Positions 6,619 to 13,828 of a stretch of 14,694 nt of DNA are shown here, one piece after another; the stretch's first letter is position 1, and each line of letters starts with the position of its first letter. Below the pieces are notes generated by a model. It did no database searches. It worked only from the letters and a program-made list of their open reading frames with translations, and was not told the DNA's origin. The stretch comes from Flavobacterium sp. (GTDB taxonomy: Bacteria > Bacteroidota > Bacteroidia > Flavobacteriales > Flavobacteriaceae), in assembly GCA_004296145.1 (NCBI GenBank), contig SEBM01000033.1:1-14694 (forward strand). The letters run 5' to 3'. The position numbers were made by a program, and so were the translations under genes.

Positions 6619-9600
6619 GCTAAGTTTTTCCTTAAAATAATTATCGAATTTTCATCCAAAACAGAATCAAATCCAAAGTTAGTTAAAGTGTTTTTTAAAC
6701 CCGGACAGTCAATTAAAATGACAGACGTGGTTACGGCTATAATTTTCTCAAAATCGTCTTTATAATTTTCATCAGAAATCAAAACAACATCATATTGATT
6801 TTCTAAAACTGTTTCGGGATTTTCAAGATAAGAAATCTTTCTTTTTGTAACAACATAATTGGTTTTGGCAACCGCCAGTTTTTCTTCGTCTGAAATATAA
6901 GAATATATTTTTCGTTGCGGTTCCTGCAAAGTCAAAAGAACATCCAATTGTCCGTAGTCATTTGCTAAATGAAGTATTTTGGCTTTCGCCGAAAGATGTT
7001 TGTTGAGATTATAATAGGTTTCTAAATGCGTTTTCAAGTTATCTTTTATGCTGTTTATGATTTCAATTTCTTTGTAATCATAACTGTGAATAAGCATTTT
7101 TTTCCAATATTCAGGACCTTCCAATTCCTGACGGATTTTATGAAATTCATCTTTAAAGAAAGCACCGATTTGTTTGGTTCTTTCTGCGTAATTTTTTCCA
7201 AAAGAAAGATTTTCCGGAGTAATTCTTTCTAAAATAGAAACGGTAAGCGTGCTGCTGTGAATCACAAAATCTCCTTTCGGAATTGCTTCTGAAGCTCCGT
7301 GAATTAAAACCGGAAGAATATCCAAATTAAATTCCTCGGCAAGATAAAAAGCACCTTTATGAAAACGCTTTATCTGATTACTTTCTGAACGGGTTCCTTC
7401 CGGAAAAATCATCAGTGAATATCCTTCATTTACTTTTTGTCGCAAATGTTCAACACCGCCTTCGATTCCTTCAGAAACCGGATAAAAACCTGCTTTTCGA
7501 ACTGTGCCGCCAAAAATAGGAGAGTTGTAAACCCAGTCATTTACCAGGAAAATAATTTTCGGACTCAGCATTCCCATTGCGAGAATATCGATAAACGAAG
7601 AATGGTTGGCAATTATAATGGCTGGTTTTTCAAAATTTTCATTGAATTTATTAATGACTTTTTTATGCAAAAACGGACTCGAATACAGAACCGATTTCAT
7701 GAATTTTGAAATCACATATCGAAACGCTTTCATTTTCGTTTTTTCCTTAATTGGAAGAATCGGCATTATCGTCATACTAAAAACAGACATCAAAATACCG
7801 CCCAATCCGTAATAGGCAAATGAAATAATTCCGTGAATTAAACTGCGTAATTCAAAAGGCGCATTTCCTTTTTTCGGTCGGTTGGACAAGAATAATTTAA
7901 ACAGAATTGGGTAGAAAATAAACGTAATAATTAACGCTGCAAAAACCCCAATTAATGAAACCGAAGAAATAGATCGCAAAGCCGGATGCTTCGCAAAAAT
8001 CATCGCGCCGATTCCTAAAATAGTTGTAATAACAGCCAAAATAATTGACGTTCTGTAAATGGCAATTTCGTTTTTTCCGTTTGTATATTCTTTCTGGAGC
8101 GCGCTCGTCATGAAAATACTAAAATCGACACCGTGCCCAAAAATCAGCGTGCAGACAATCATACTGAAAATATTCATCTGAATGCCAAAAATGCCCATAA
8201 TTCCTGCCGTTACAATTCCGGTCAAAGCAATCGGAATACAGCTTACAATAACGAGTTCGATTCTTCTGAAAAAGAAAAACAGAATCAAAATAACAGCTAC
8301 AAAAGAATAATTTACCAGCGAATTAAAATCAGTTTTTAAAGTACTAAAAAACGTTTCATTCATTTGCTGACGGTCAATTGCAATCAGATTTTTTTTGGTA
8401 TCAGCATATTTTACAAAAGCATCACGTTGTTTTGGTGTCACTTTTACTAAAGTTGAAATCGTATAAAAACCATTTTTTTGTGTTACAAATTCGTGTAATT
8501 GTAAAGCCTGGATTTTTAAATATTCTGCTGATGAAATGGGTTTGAAATCAAAATCTAAATGATCAAAAAAGTTGGAATAAGTTGTGGGTTTAAATCCAAG
8601 TTTTGAACCTTCAGAAATCAGTTGTGATTTTAGAATTTGCTTTTTATTGGTATCCCAAAACGAATTCCATTTATCAATTTTTTGTTGTTGGATTTTCTGC
8701 GAAAGCATGATTCCGCCAACAGAACTGAAATTTAAAATTTTGTTTTGTTGTTTTTCTTTCGACAAATCAGAAAAAAGATGGCTGTTGTTTTCAAGTACTT
8801 CTTCCATACTTTTTCCGTACGACGCCACATAAATGGTTTTAGAAGTTAAACTCGAACTTTCTTCCAAATCTTTTTCGGCCGCTTTTATCTCTTTCGGAAC
8901 AAAATTTAATTGTGACAAATCATTATTAAAGCCAACATTGTTATAAGTAAAACAGCAGACAATCGTAATCAGGACACAAAATCCGATTAAAATTTTATTA
9001 TTATGAAATGAAAAATGCGCCAGTTTGTCGATCACATTTTTTTTATGTTCTTCCGGATTTTCTTTTGGTTTATACAAATGAGGAACAATTAAAAGAGAAA
9101 AAATTCCCGAAGCCATCACAATGACAGCAGCAAAAATTCCTAAGTCATTTAGCGCATCCGATTTTACAAAAAGCAAACATAAAAAAGCAACAGCAGTTGT
9201 TGAACTACTCATGATTACAGGCATCGTAATGTCTTTGTACAATGTTTTTACGTCGCTGTTGTGCTTGTAATGCGTCAGGATATGAATAGAATAATCAATC
9301 GTAATTCCCAATAAAATAGAACCAATTCCCAAAGAAATGGCAGAGATTTGTTCTTTTACAAAATATAAAAATGCCACGGCAAACAAAGCACCAAAAACAG
9401 TCGGCAGAAAAATGATTAACGGAATTAATATTTTTCGGTAGAATAAAATTAAAATCAACATCAGCGTAAACATGGCAATTGATGTCGTTAAAATAATATC
9501 GCTTTTAATCTGATTGGCATTTGCAACGGCAATCAACGCCGAACCAAAATAACGTATAGAAGTTTTGGTTTTGAATTTCTGATTAAGGTTTTCCTGAATT

Positions 9601-10301
9601 GATTTTAACTTCGCAGCAAAAATGGTGTTTTTTTCAGTTTCGCTCGAAGGAAGATTGGAGGTAATAAAAAGCAATAATTTCTTTTTGTCTTTGGTCATGA
9701 CAAAACCATTGCTGAGTGTAAAATCATCACCAACATTTAATTGCTGTAATTTTTTTAATGCTATAAAAGAAATGCCAAGCGGATCCTGCTGGATAAAATC
9801 TTTGGTAATAAATCCCGATGGCGAAATAATCGATTTGTAATTTCCCTGAACCGTCGCCGCAATACTGTCTTTCTGAAGTTTTTGCTGAATGGCTGCGTAA
9901 TCTTTGTTTTCCAGAAAAAGAGGAAGATTGTTGTAAACAAAATCTATAGTTTCCTGAATGTTTTCTTCGTCAATTTTTCCCTGAATTCCTGTAATGTAAG
10001 GTTTGCATGAAATAGCCACACTATCAGAAAAAGCAGTTGCCATTTCTTTTAAATCTTCTTCGGTACCATTTTTCTCGAGTTTGAAAATAACGGTGGTTTT
10101 ATCAGCAAAATTAAGCTGTTTCAAAACTTTTGCGGTAACATCAGACTTATCGTTTGTTGGAATAAGTTTGGTAATGTCTTCTTCAAATTTTAGTCGTGAT
10201 GCAAAAAAGCCAAAAATTAAAAGCAGAAGTACAGCGAATAAAACCGACAAAGATTTTTTGCGATTGACAAATAAATGAATGGCGTAGAAATAACGATGCA
10301 T
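6615..10301 (-). CDS. MMPL/RND exporter fused to PlsC-type acyltransferase and a degenerate methyltransferase-like domain
   Basis: This is a 1228-residue inner-membrane fusion. Residues 20-34 form TM1, followed by a periplasmic loop, a TM bundle (about 268-408), TM435-453, a second loop and a TM bundle (about 665-805): the duplicated MMPL exporter fold. Asp336-Tyr337 (GITIDYSIH) and Asp726-Phe727 (GHGVDFSIF) sit where MmpL-type proton-relay residues are expected. Residues about 853-1063 are a lysophospholipid acyltransferase domain with ANHSSFID (H900xxxxD905), FPEGTRS (966-972) and HKGAF (981-985). Residues about 1106-1228 resemble a class I SAM methyltransferase, but the glycine-rich motif I reads KILHLANDYGQ, so SAM binding is doubtful. 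This matches the Bacteroidota MMPL/acyltransferase/methyltransferase architecture and the exporter role of aryl-polyene clusters. ATG10301 is chosen because the only longer start is TTG10322, which adds WQKKII with no support. Confidence 0.9.
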   Translation of the reverse strand: MHRYFYAIHLFVNRKKSLSVLFAVLLLLIFGFFASRLKFEEDITKLIPTNDKSDVTAKVLKQLNFADKTTVIFKLEKNGTEEDLKEMATAFSDSVAISCKPYITGIQGKIDEENIQETIDFVYNNLPLFLENKDYAAIQQKLQKDSIAATVQGNYKSIISPSGFITKDFIQQDPLGISFIALKKLQQLNVGDDFTLSNGFVMTKDKKKLLLFITSNLPSSETEKNTIFAAKLKSIQENLNQKFKTKTSIRYFGSALIAVANANQIKSDIILTTSIAMFTLMLILILFYRKILIPLIIFLPTVFGALFAVAFLYFVKEQISAISLGIGSILLGITIDYSIHILTHYKHNSDVKTLYKDITMPVIMSSSTTAVAFLCLLFVKSDALNDLGIFAAVIVMASGIFSLLIVPHLYKPKENPEEHKKNVIDKLAHFSFHNNKILIGFCVLITIVCCFTYNNVGFNNDLSQLNFVPKEIKAAEKDLEESSSLTSKTIYVASYGKSMEEVLENNSHLFSDLSKEKQQNKILNFSSVGGIMLSQKIQQQKIDKWNSFWDTNKKQILKSQLISEGSKLGFKPTTYSNFFDHLDFDFKPISSAEYLKIQALQLHEFVTQKNGFYTISTLVKVTPKQRDAFVKYADTKKNLIAIDRQQMNETFFSTLKTDFNSLVNYSFVAVILILFFFFRRIELVIVSCIPIALTGIVTAGIMGIFGIQMNIFSMIVCTLIFGHGVDFSIFMTSALQKEYTNGKNEIAIYRTSIILAVITTILGIGAMIFAKHPALRSISSVSLIGVFAALIITFIFYPILFKLFLSNRPKKGNAPFELRSLIHGIISFAYYGLGGILMSVFSMTIMPILPIKEKTKMKAFRYVISKFMKSVLYSSPFLHKKVINKFNENFEKPAIIIANHSSFIDILAMGMLSPKIIFLVNDWVYNSPIFGGTVRKAGFYPVSEGIEGGVEHLRQKVNEGYSLMIFPEGTRSESNQIKRFHKGAFYLAEEFNLDILPVLIHGASEAIPKGDFVIHSSTLTVSILERITPENLSFGKNYAERTKQIGAFFKDEFHKIRQELEGPEYWKKMLIHSYDYKEIEIINSIKDNLKTHLETYYNLNKHLSAKAKILHLANDYGQLDVLLTLQEPQRKIYSYISDEEKLAVAKTNYVVTKRKISYLENPETVLENQYDVVLISDENYKDDFEKIIAVTTSVILIDCPGLKNTLTNFGFDSVLDENSIIILRKNLA

Positions 10302-10313
10302 TATAATTTTTTT

Positions 10314-10395
10314 TTGCCACAAATTACATTAATTATTACCAATATCATTTTTAAATTTCTGATTGGAATAATTTTATCTGTGTAATCTTAACGGC
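10314..10395. repeat. Degenerate inverted repeat of the GCCACA...TTACA type in a 187-base gap
   Basis: TTGCCACAAATTACATTAAT (from 10314) and TTATCTGTGTAATCTTAACGGC (10374-10395, written as TTATCTGTGTAATC + TTAACGGC) are imperfect reverse complements. They resemble, from memory, the Flavobacterium dispersed repeat GCCACAGATTACACAGATT and its mirror. The gap 10302-10488 is otherwise AT-rich. I found no clear TTG-N17-23-TAnnTTTG promoter on the minus strand; the nearest is TAATTTG just before the gene, without a properly spaced upstream TTG. A weak 6-base hairpin (CGAATT...AATTCG, 10430-10451) has no T-tract. The gap could be a repeat remnant, a weak internal promoter region, or both. Confidence 0.45.
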
Positions 10396-10488
10396 CTGAT
10401 TTAAATTTTATTATTCAATATAATAAGTACGAATTTATAAAAAATAATTCGTCTCATTTTATGAATTTCTTCGCTAAGATAAGTAGAT

Positions 10489-11667
10489 TTATTGTAAACG
10501 CTTTTTGCTGAAAGCAGTTAAAAGTAAATAACTGATAAGTCCGACAATTATGGCAGAAATGGAGGCCAGAATAAGGCTTCCGACGATATATTGCGTTGCA
10601 TTTTTTTGGATATCGTTAAACGTAAGAGAACTGTCTAAAACCAAAGCAGTATCATTGGTCACAAAATAACTTCCCATTTTTAGCGATCCATAAATAATGA
10701 AGGGAATAAAAGGAGGAAAACTCACATTGGAAGACAGATAAGCAATGACTTTATTTAATCTTAAAATAGTGGCAAAAAATAAAAGCAATACCGTTTGTAA
10801 TCCCCAGAATGGAGACATTCCGATAAAAATTCCCAATGCAATTGCAGCCGATTTTTTGAAATTAGAATCTTTGCTTTCTAAAATATCTTCTAAAAAGAAT
10901 TTCTTAAATCCTTTTTTTTTTGCTTTTCTAAAGAAATCCCTTGGCTTAATATAAAAAATAGCGTTCACAACCAAAACAGTATTTAAAATACTGATGCGGG
11001 TAAAATCTTTGAACGGACGAAAATGCGAAACCCGTTCTGCCGGGTCATACAAAATCTGGATCGGAATGTTTTTTACTACAATTCCTTTCCAGGCAGAACG
11101 AACAATAACTTCAATTTCGAATTCAAATTTATTGGTGTAATATATTTTCGGAATTAGTTTTAAAGGATATAATCTAAAACCGGATTGTGTGTCAGTAAGG
11201 ATAATTCCGGTTTCAAATTTAAACCAGAAATTAGAAAATTTATTTCCGAAGCTGCTTTTCTTCGGTACATTTTCCTGCATCATATTTCGGCTTCCAATCA
11301 AAAGGGAATTTGGTTCTTTTTGAATCTCAGCAATAAAACCCGGAATGTCAGTAGCAAAATGCTGCCCATCAGAATCAATTGTTATGGCATATTCAAAATT
11401 CATTTCAATTGCTTTTTTGAAACCGTTTCGCAAAGCCATTCCTTTTCCGGAATTTTTAGCGTGATGAATTTGAGTCAACTGAGAATATCCTTTTAAGATT
11501 TCATTTGTTTCATCGGTTGATCCATCATTGACAATAATGATATTTTGGGTAAAATCTAAAATAGAATCCAAAACCCTTTTTAGCGTTTTGTGGTTATTGT
11601 ACGTCGGTACAATAACACAAAAATGCGTCGAATTTAATAATTCCTGCTGAGATAGAGTAGGGTTCAT
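10489..11667 (-). CDS. GT2 glycosyltransferase fused to a C-terminal DUF2062 membrane domain
   Basis: Residues 15-230 are a GT-A family 2 glycosyltransferase similar to dolichyl-phosphate mannose synthases. They show FCVIVPTYNN at the start, VNDGS (46-50), the metal/nucleotide-sugar motif TIDSDGQH (96-103), IGSR (124-127) and TDTQSGFRLYP (158-168). Residues about 265-335 match DUF2062 (ALGIFIGMSPFWGLQTVLL), and hydrophobic helices at about 288-304, 308-330 and 362-384 anchor it in the inner membrane. The donor and acceptor are unknown. In aryl-polyene clusters a similar glycosyltransferase is thought to decorate the pigment or its lipid anchor. The gene starts 15 bases after the preceding stop. 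Its leader carries CCTCCCTCC directly before ATG rather than a purine-rich ribosome binding site. It ends the first contiguous block of genes, and a 187-base gap follows. Confidence 0.9.
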   Translation of the reverse strand: MNPTLSQQELLNSTHFCVIVPTYNNHKTLKRVLDSILDFTQNIIIVNDGSTDETNEILKGYSQLTQIHHAKNSGKGMALRNGFKKAIEMNFEYAITIDSDGQHFATDIPGFIAEIQKEPNSLLIGSRNMMQENVPKKSSFGNKFSNFWFKFETGIILTDTQSGFRLYPLKLIPKIYYTNKFEFEIEVIVRSAWKGIVVKNIPIQILYDPAERVSHFRPFKDFTRISILNTVLVVNAIFYIKPRDFFRKAKKKGFKKFFLEDILESKDSNFKKSAAIALGIFIGMSPFWGLQTVLLLFFATILRLNKVIAYLSSNVSFPPFIPFIIYGSLKMGSYFVTNDTALVLDSSLTFNDIQKNATQYIVGSLILASISAIIVGLISYLLLTAFSKKRLQ

Positions 11668-11682
11668 GGAGGGAGGTTTTAC

Positions 11683-12168
11683 CTACTTTACGAATTGCTT
11701 CTCTTTTGCAGAGAAACTTTTAGATTGTAAAACAAAGTCTTTAATGTATTCTTTTAAAGAACCATTTTGTTCTGCATAATGTGCCGTAAGGTATTTTTTG
11801 TCTTCTTTGATATTTTTTTTATAGCCCGTAATTCCCGGAACATTTTCCTGAATACTCAAACGGATCATTCTGATTTCGATATTGTTTGGTTCGCTTTCAA
11901 GTGTGGCTTCAAGTAATTTGGCGCCTTCTTTAAAACGGCTTATTTTTTCGCCTAATTTTTTTTCATATTTAGAATCCAGTAAAATGGAAGCAGCTTTGTA
12001 AGCCACCAGAATTTTATCATCATTGTTTGAAATACCCGAAAGTTTTTCTACAAAATCCTTAGCATTCGCTTCTGATTTCGGAACATCTGTATACATTTTG
12101 CGAATGCTCGCCAAATCTGGTGCAGCAGCAAAATTAACCCATAAAAATAATGTCAGTAATAGTTTCAT
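11683..12168 (-). CDS. Secreted helical protein of unknown function
   Basis: The 161-residue protein has a short signal peptide (MKLLLTLFLWVNFAAA, cleavage near residue 16) and no cysteine in the mature part, so it is probably periplasmic. The mature protein is mostly helical and charged. A TPR-like middle (AYKAASILLDSKYEKKL..., then FKEGAKLLEATLESEPNNIEIRMIRLSIQENVP at about 80-112, quoted only in part: FKEGAKLLEATLE) is followed by GYKKNIKEDKKYL. I recall similar proteins only as uncharacterised Bacteroidota proteins beside pigment-type dehydratases. It sits 2 bases after the dehydratase stop and 15 bases before the glycosyltransferase start, so it is firmly inside the operon. A role as a periplasmic adaptor is plausible but not demonstrated. 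Confidence 0.8.
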   Translation of the reverse strand: MKLLLTLFLWVNFAAAPDLASIRKMYTDVPKSEANAKDFVEKLSGISNNDDKILVAYKAASILLDSKYEKKLGEKISRFKEGAKLLEATLESEPNNIEIRMIRLSIQENVPGITGYKKNIKEDKKYLTAHYAEQNGSLKEYIKDFVLQSKSFSAKEKQFVK

Positions 12169-12170
12169 AG

Positions 12171-12542
12171 TTATAATTTTTTATACGTGTTGCTTAATTT
12201 CAAAGCAACCGTTTCGTTAAAATAAGTTGTGTTTTTCACTTTAACCAAATTATCTTCACTAGTAACAACATCAAGTTCTAAACGCAATTCAGGAGTTGCT
12301 TCAGGATTAATAAGTGCCATGAATTTTACATTAGAAAGCGTCTGAATCATCAGCGTACTTTTAGTAATTGATTCACTAAGTTCTTTTATAATCTGAATCA
12401 TACAGACACCCGGCATAATCGGATTTCCCGGAAAATGGCCTTTAAAAACGTCATGTTTTTCATTGACCAAAATCGTAATAATGTATTTAGAATCGGATAT
12501 TTTTTCTTCCGAAAGTATTTTGTAAAAATCTTTTAGGACCAT
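12171..12542 (-). CDS. FabZ-like hot-dog 3-hydroxyacyl-ACP dehydratase (ApeI type)
   Basis: The 123-residue single hot-dog domain contains the dehydratase signature FKGHFPGNPIMPGVCMIQ (33-50), with catalytic His36. It would remove water from 3-hydroxyacyl-ACP intermediates during polyene chain extension in the cytoplasm. It is shorter than E. coli FabZ (about 150 residues). The position 14 residues after the histidine, where FabZ has Glu and FabA has Asp, is Gln50 (codon CAG, bases 12395-12393). The usual acid is therefore missing: the enzyme may use another residue, work in a heteromeric dehydratase, or bind substrate without catalysing. It starts 5 bases after the barrel gene's stop and ends 2 bases before the small secreted protein gene. 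Confidence 0.85.
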   Translation of the reverse strand: MVLKDFYKILSEEKISDSKYIITILVNEKHDVFKGHFPGNPIMPGVCMIQIIKELSESITKSTLMIQTLSNVKFMALINPEATPELRLELDVVTSEDNLVKVKNTTYFNETVALKLSNTYKKL

Positions 12543-12547
12543 TTATT

Positions 12548-13162
12548 TTATTTCATTTTAAATGTATAGCTAATACCAATCTGGAATACCTGATTCAGGA
12601 TAACGTCATCATAATAATAATCTCCATTATCATCATAATTAAGACCGTCGTAACCATATATATCGATCAGACCTTGTTTAATCCTGGCTTCAAATGTTAA
12701 TCCGTTTGGTAAACTGTAACCAATACCGCCCACAAGTGCCAAGTCAAAATTTACAGGTCTGTAGCCATAATCACCAAAATTATCATCTGTTTTAAAATCA
12801 AATGAAGGTCCTGCCAATATGTGAAAACCACTTCCTTTAAAATTAAACTTTGCAACTGCTCCAAGCGTTACATAATTTAAATCGTAATTTACATTTCTGT
12901 ATGCGTTGCTTCCAATAGCAAATTCTCTTCCCTGAGAACCTTGTCTGGAGTAATTTAATTCTGGCTGAAGAGAAAAATATTTATTGAATTTTATGTTTAC
13001 AAATCCACCAATATAAAAGTCAGATTTGGTATCGTTGTAGTCAATGTTCGTTAATCGTGCAAGATTCAAACCTCCTCTAAGACCTGGGCTAACAGTTACT
13101 TGCGCCTGCGTTGCTGTGATTCCGATATAAAAAACAAAAGCAATTAGAATTATTTTTTTCAT
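12548..13162 (-). CDS. Outer-membrane beta-barrel protein (PorT/OMP_b-brl family)
   Basis: The 204-residue protein has a Sec signal peptide (MKKIILIAFVFYIGITATQA, cleavage before QVTV). The mature part consists of alternating beta-strands typical of 8-stranded Bacteroidota outer-membrane barrels: PGLRGGLNLARLTN (27-39), FYIGGFVNIKF, FSLQPELNYSRQGS (63-76), LGAVAKFNF, FHILAGPSFDF, ALVGGIGYSLPNGLTFEARIK, and a terminal strand FQIGISYTFKMK with an aromatic near the C-terminus. A loop around residues 170-186 is very rich in Tyr and Asp (GYDGLNYDDNGDYYYDD), probably surface exposed. It is separated by 30 bases from the lipoprotein gene and 5 from the dehydratase. Its job in the pigment operon is unknown. 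It might help insert the pigment or be a passenger. Confidence 0.85.
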   Translation of the reverse strand: MKKIILIAFVFYIGITATQAQVTVSPGLRGGLNLARLTNIDYNDTKSDFYIGGFVNIKFNKYFSLQPELNYSRQGSQGREFAIGSNAYRNVNYDLNYVTLGAVAKFNFKGSGFHILAGPSFDFKTDDNFGDYGYRPVNFDLALVGGIGYSLPNGLTFEARIKQGLIDIYGYDGLNYDDNGDYYYDDVILNQVFQIGISYTFKMK

Positions 13163-13192
13163 TTGGTTTGATTTAATGGTTAATTTAAATTT

Positions 13193-13828
13193 CTACTCAG
13201 GCTTAAAATAATTTAACTCAATCTTTAATTTAATATTCTGGTGAACAATCTCGATTTTCTCGGCAAAAATATCGTTTTCTGAACTAAATGTCAGTGTAAA
13301 TTTTTCTTTTGTTTTAGAAGCGTGAACGACTTCCTCAAATTTTTGATCTTTTTTAGATAAAAACAGGTAATTATCACGACTTCCATCTGCTGATTTATAG
13401 ATGTTATAAGATTCATTTTCAAATTGTTCCTGAATCTGATAATCCTTTTTAAGCAGTAATCTAAAATCTTCTTTTAAGGTATTGATCAGGATTTTTCGGT
13501 CTAATTCTGATACAATAGAATTGACTTTAAAACTCTTTTCAGAAATTTCAAAATCCATTAATTTATTACCAAATTCGGTTGTAAAAACCACGCGGTGAAT
13601 CGTATCGTTTATTTTTTTGGCAATAAAGATACCTGATAATTCATTTCCGTAAACCGTGATATTGGTTTTGTAAACGTAATCTGTTTTTGAATCTGAAAAA
13701 TACGGCGATTGGTAAGACGTTTTGTCTAATTTTTTTGGAGTATAATTTTTTGTGACCGAGCCACAAGAAACTAAAACAATCGCCAGAAAGCAATTAATTA
13801 GTAAAAACTGAATCGTCGATTTTTGCAT
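13193..13828 (-). CDS. Lipoprotein of the pigment-cluster export set (function unknown)
   Basis: The 211-residue protein has a type II signal peptide ending in the lipobox LVSC (Cys22), followed by GSVTKNYTPKK without an acidic export motif. It is thus predicted to face the periplasm from the inner or outer membrane. The mature region is beta-rich (for example YVYKTNITVYGNELSGIFIA) and contains TEFGNKLMDFEISEKSF, and it ends with ENDIFAEKIEIVHQNIKLKI. It lies directly after the LolA-like gene. Aryl-polyene clusters of proteobacteria carry a DUF3261 lipoprotein (ApeN) beside the LolA-like gene, so this may be the functional counterpart, though I cannot show homology by eye. Its ATG lies 35 bases inside the LolA-like gene, in another frame, which points to translational coupling. 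Confidence 0.8.
   Translation of the reverse strand: MQKSTIQFLLINCFLAIVLVSCGSVTKNYTPKKLDKTSYQSPYFSDSKTDYVYKTNITVYGNELSGIFIAKKINDTIHRVVFTTEFGNKLMDFEISEKSFKVNSIVSELDRKILINTLKEDFRLLLKKDYQIQEQFENESYNIYKSADGSRDNYLFLSKKDQKFEEVVHASKTKEKFTLTFSSENDIFAEKIEIVHQNIKLKIELNYFKPE

Noticed and set aside
7437..7812. Plus-strand open frames of 68-90 codons opposite the MMPL fusion, and similar ones opposite dusB, C45 and LolA-like genes
   Set aside because: They lie wholly antisense to well-supported genes, show no family motifs and are rich in Phe/Ser/Asn, as expected for shadows of AT-rich coding sequence.
10302..10322. TTG start at 10322 for the MMPL fusion, adding seven residues
   Set aside because: ATG10301 is the better codon and begins the usual basic-aromatic N-terminus before TM1. 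The extension arises from an A-rich leader next to a repeat arm.
10430..10451. Hairpin CGAATT...AATTCG downstream of the glycosyltransferase as a terminator
   Set aside because: The stem is about 6 bases, has no GC core and no T-tract.
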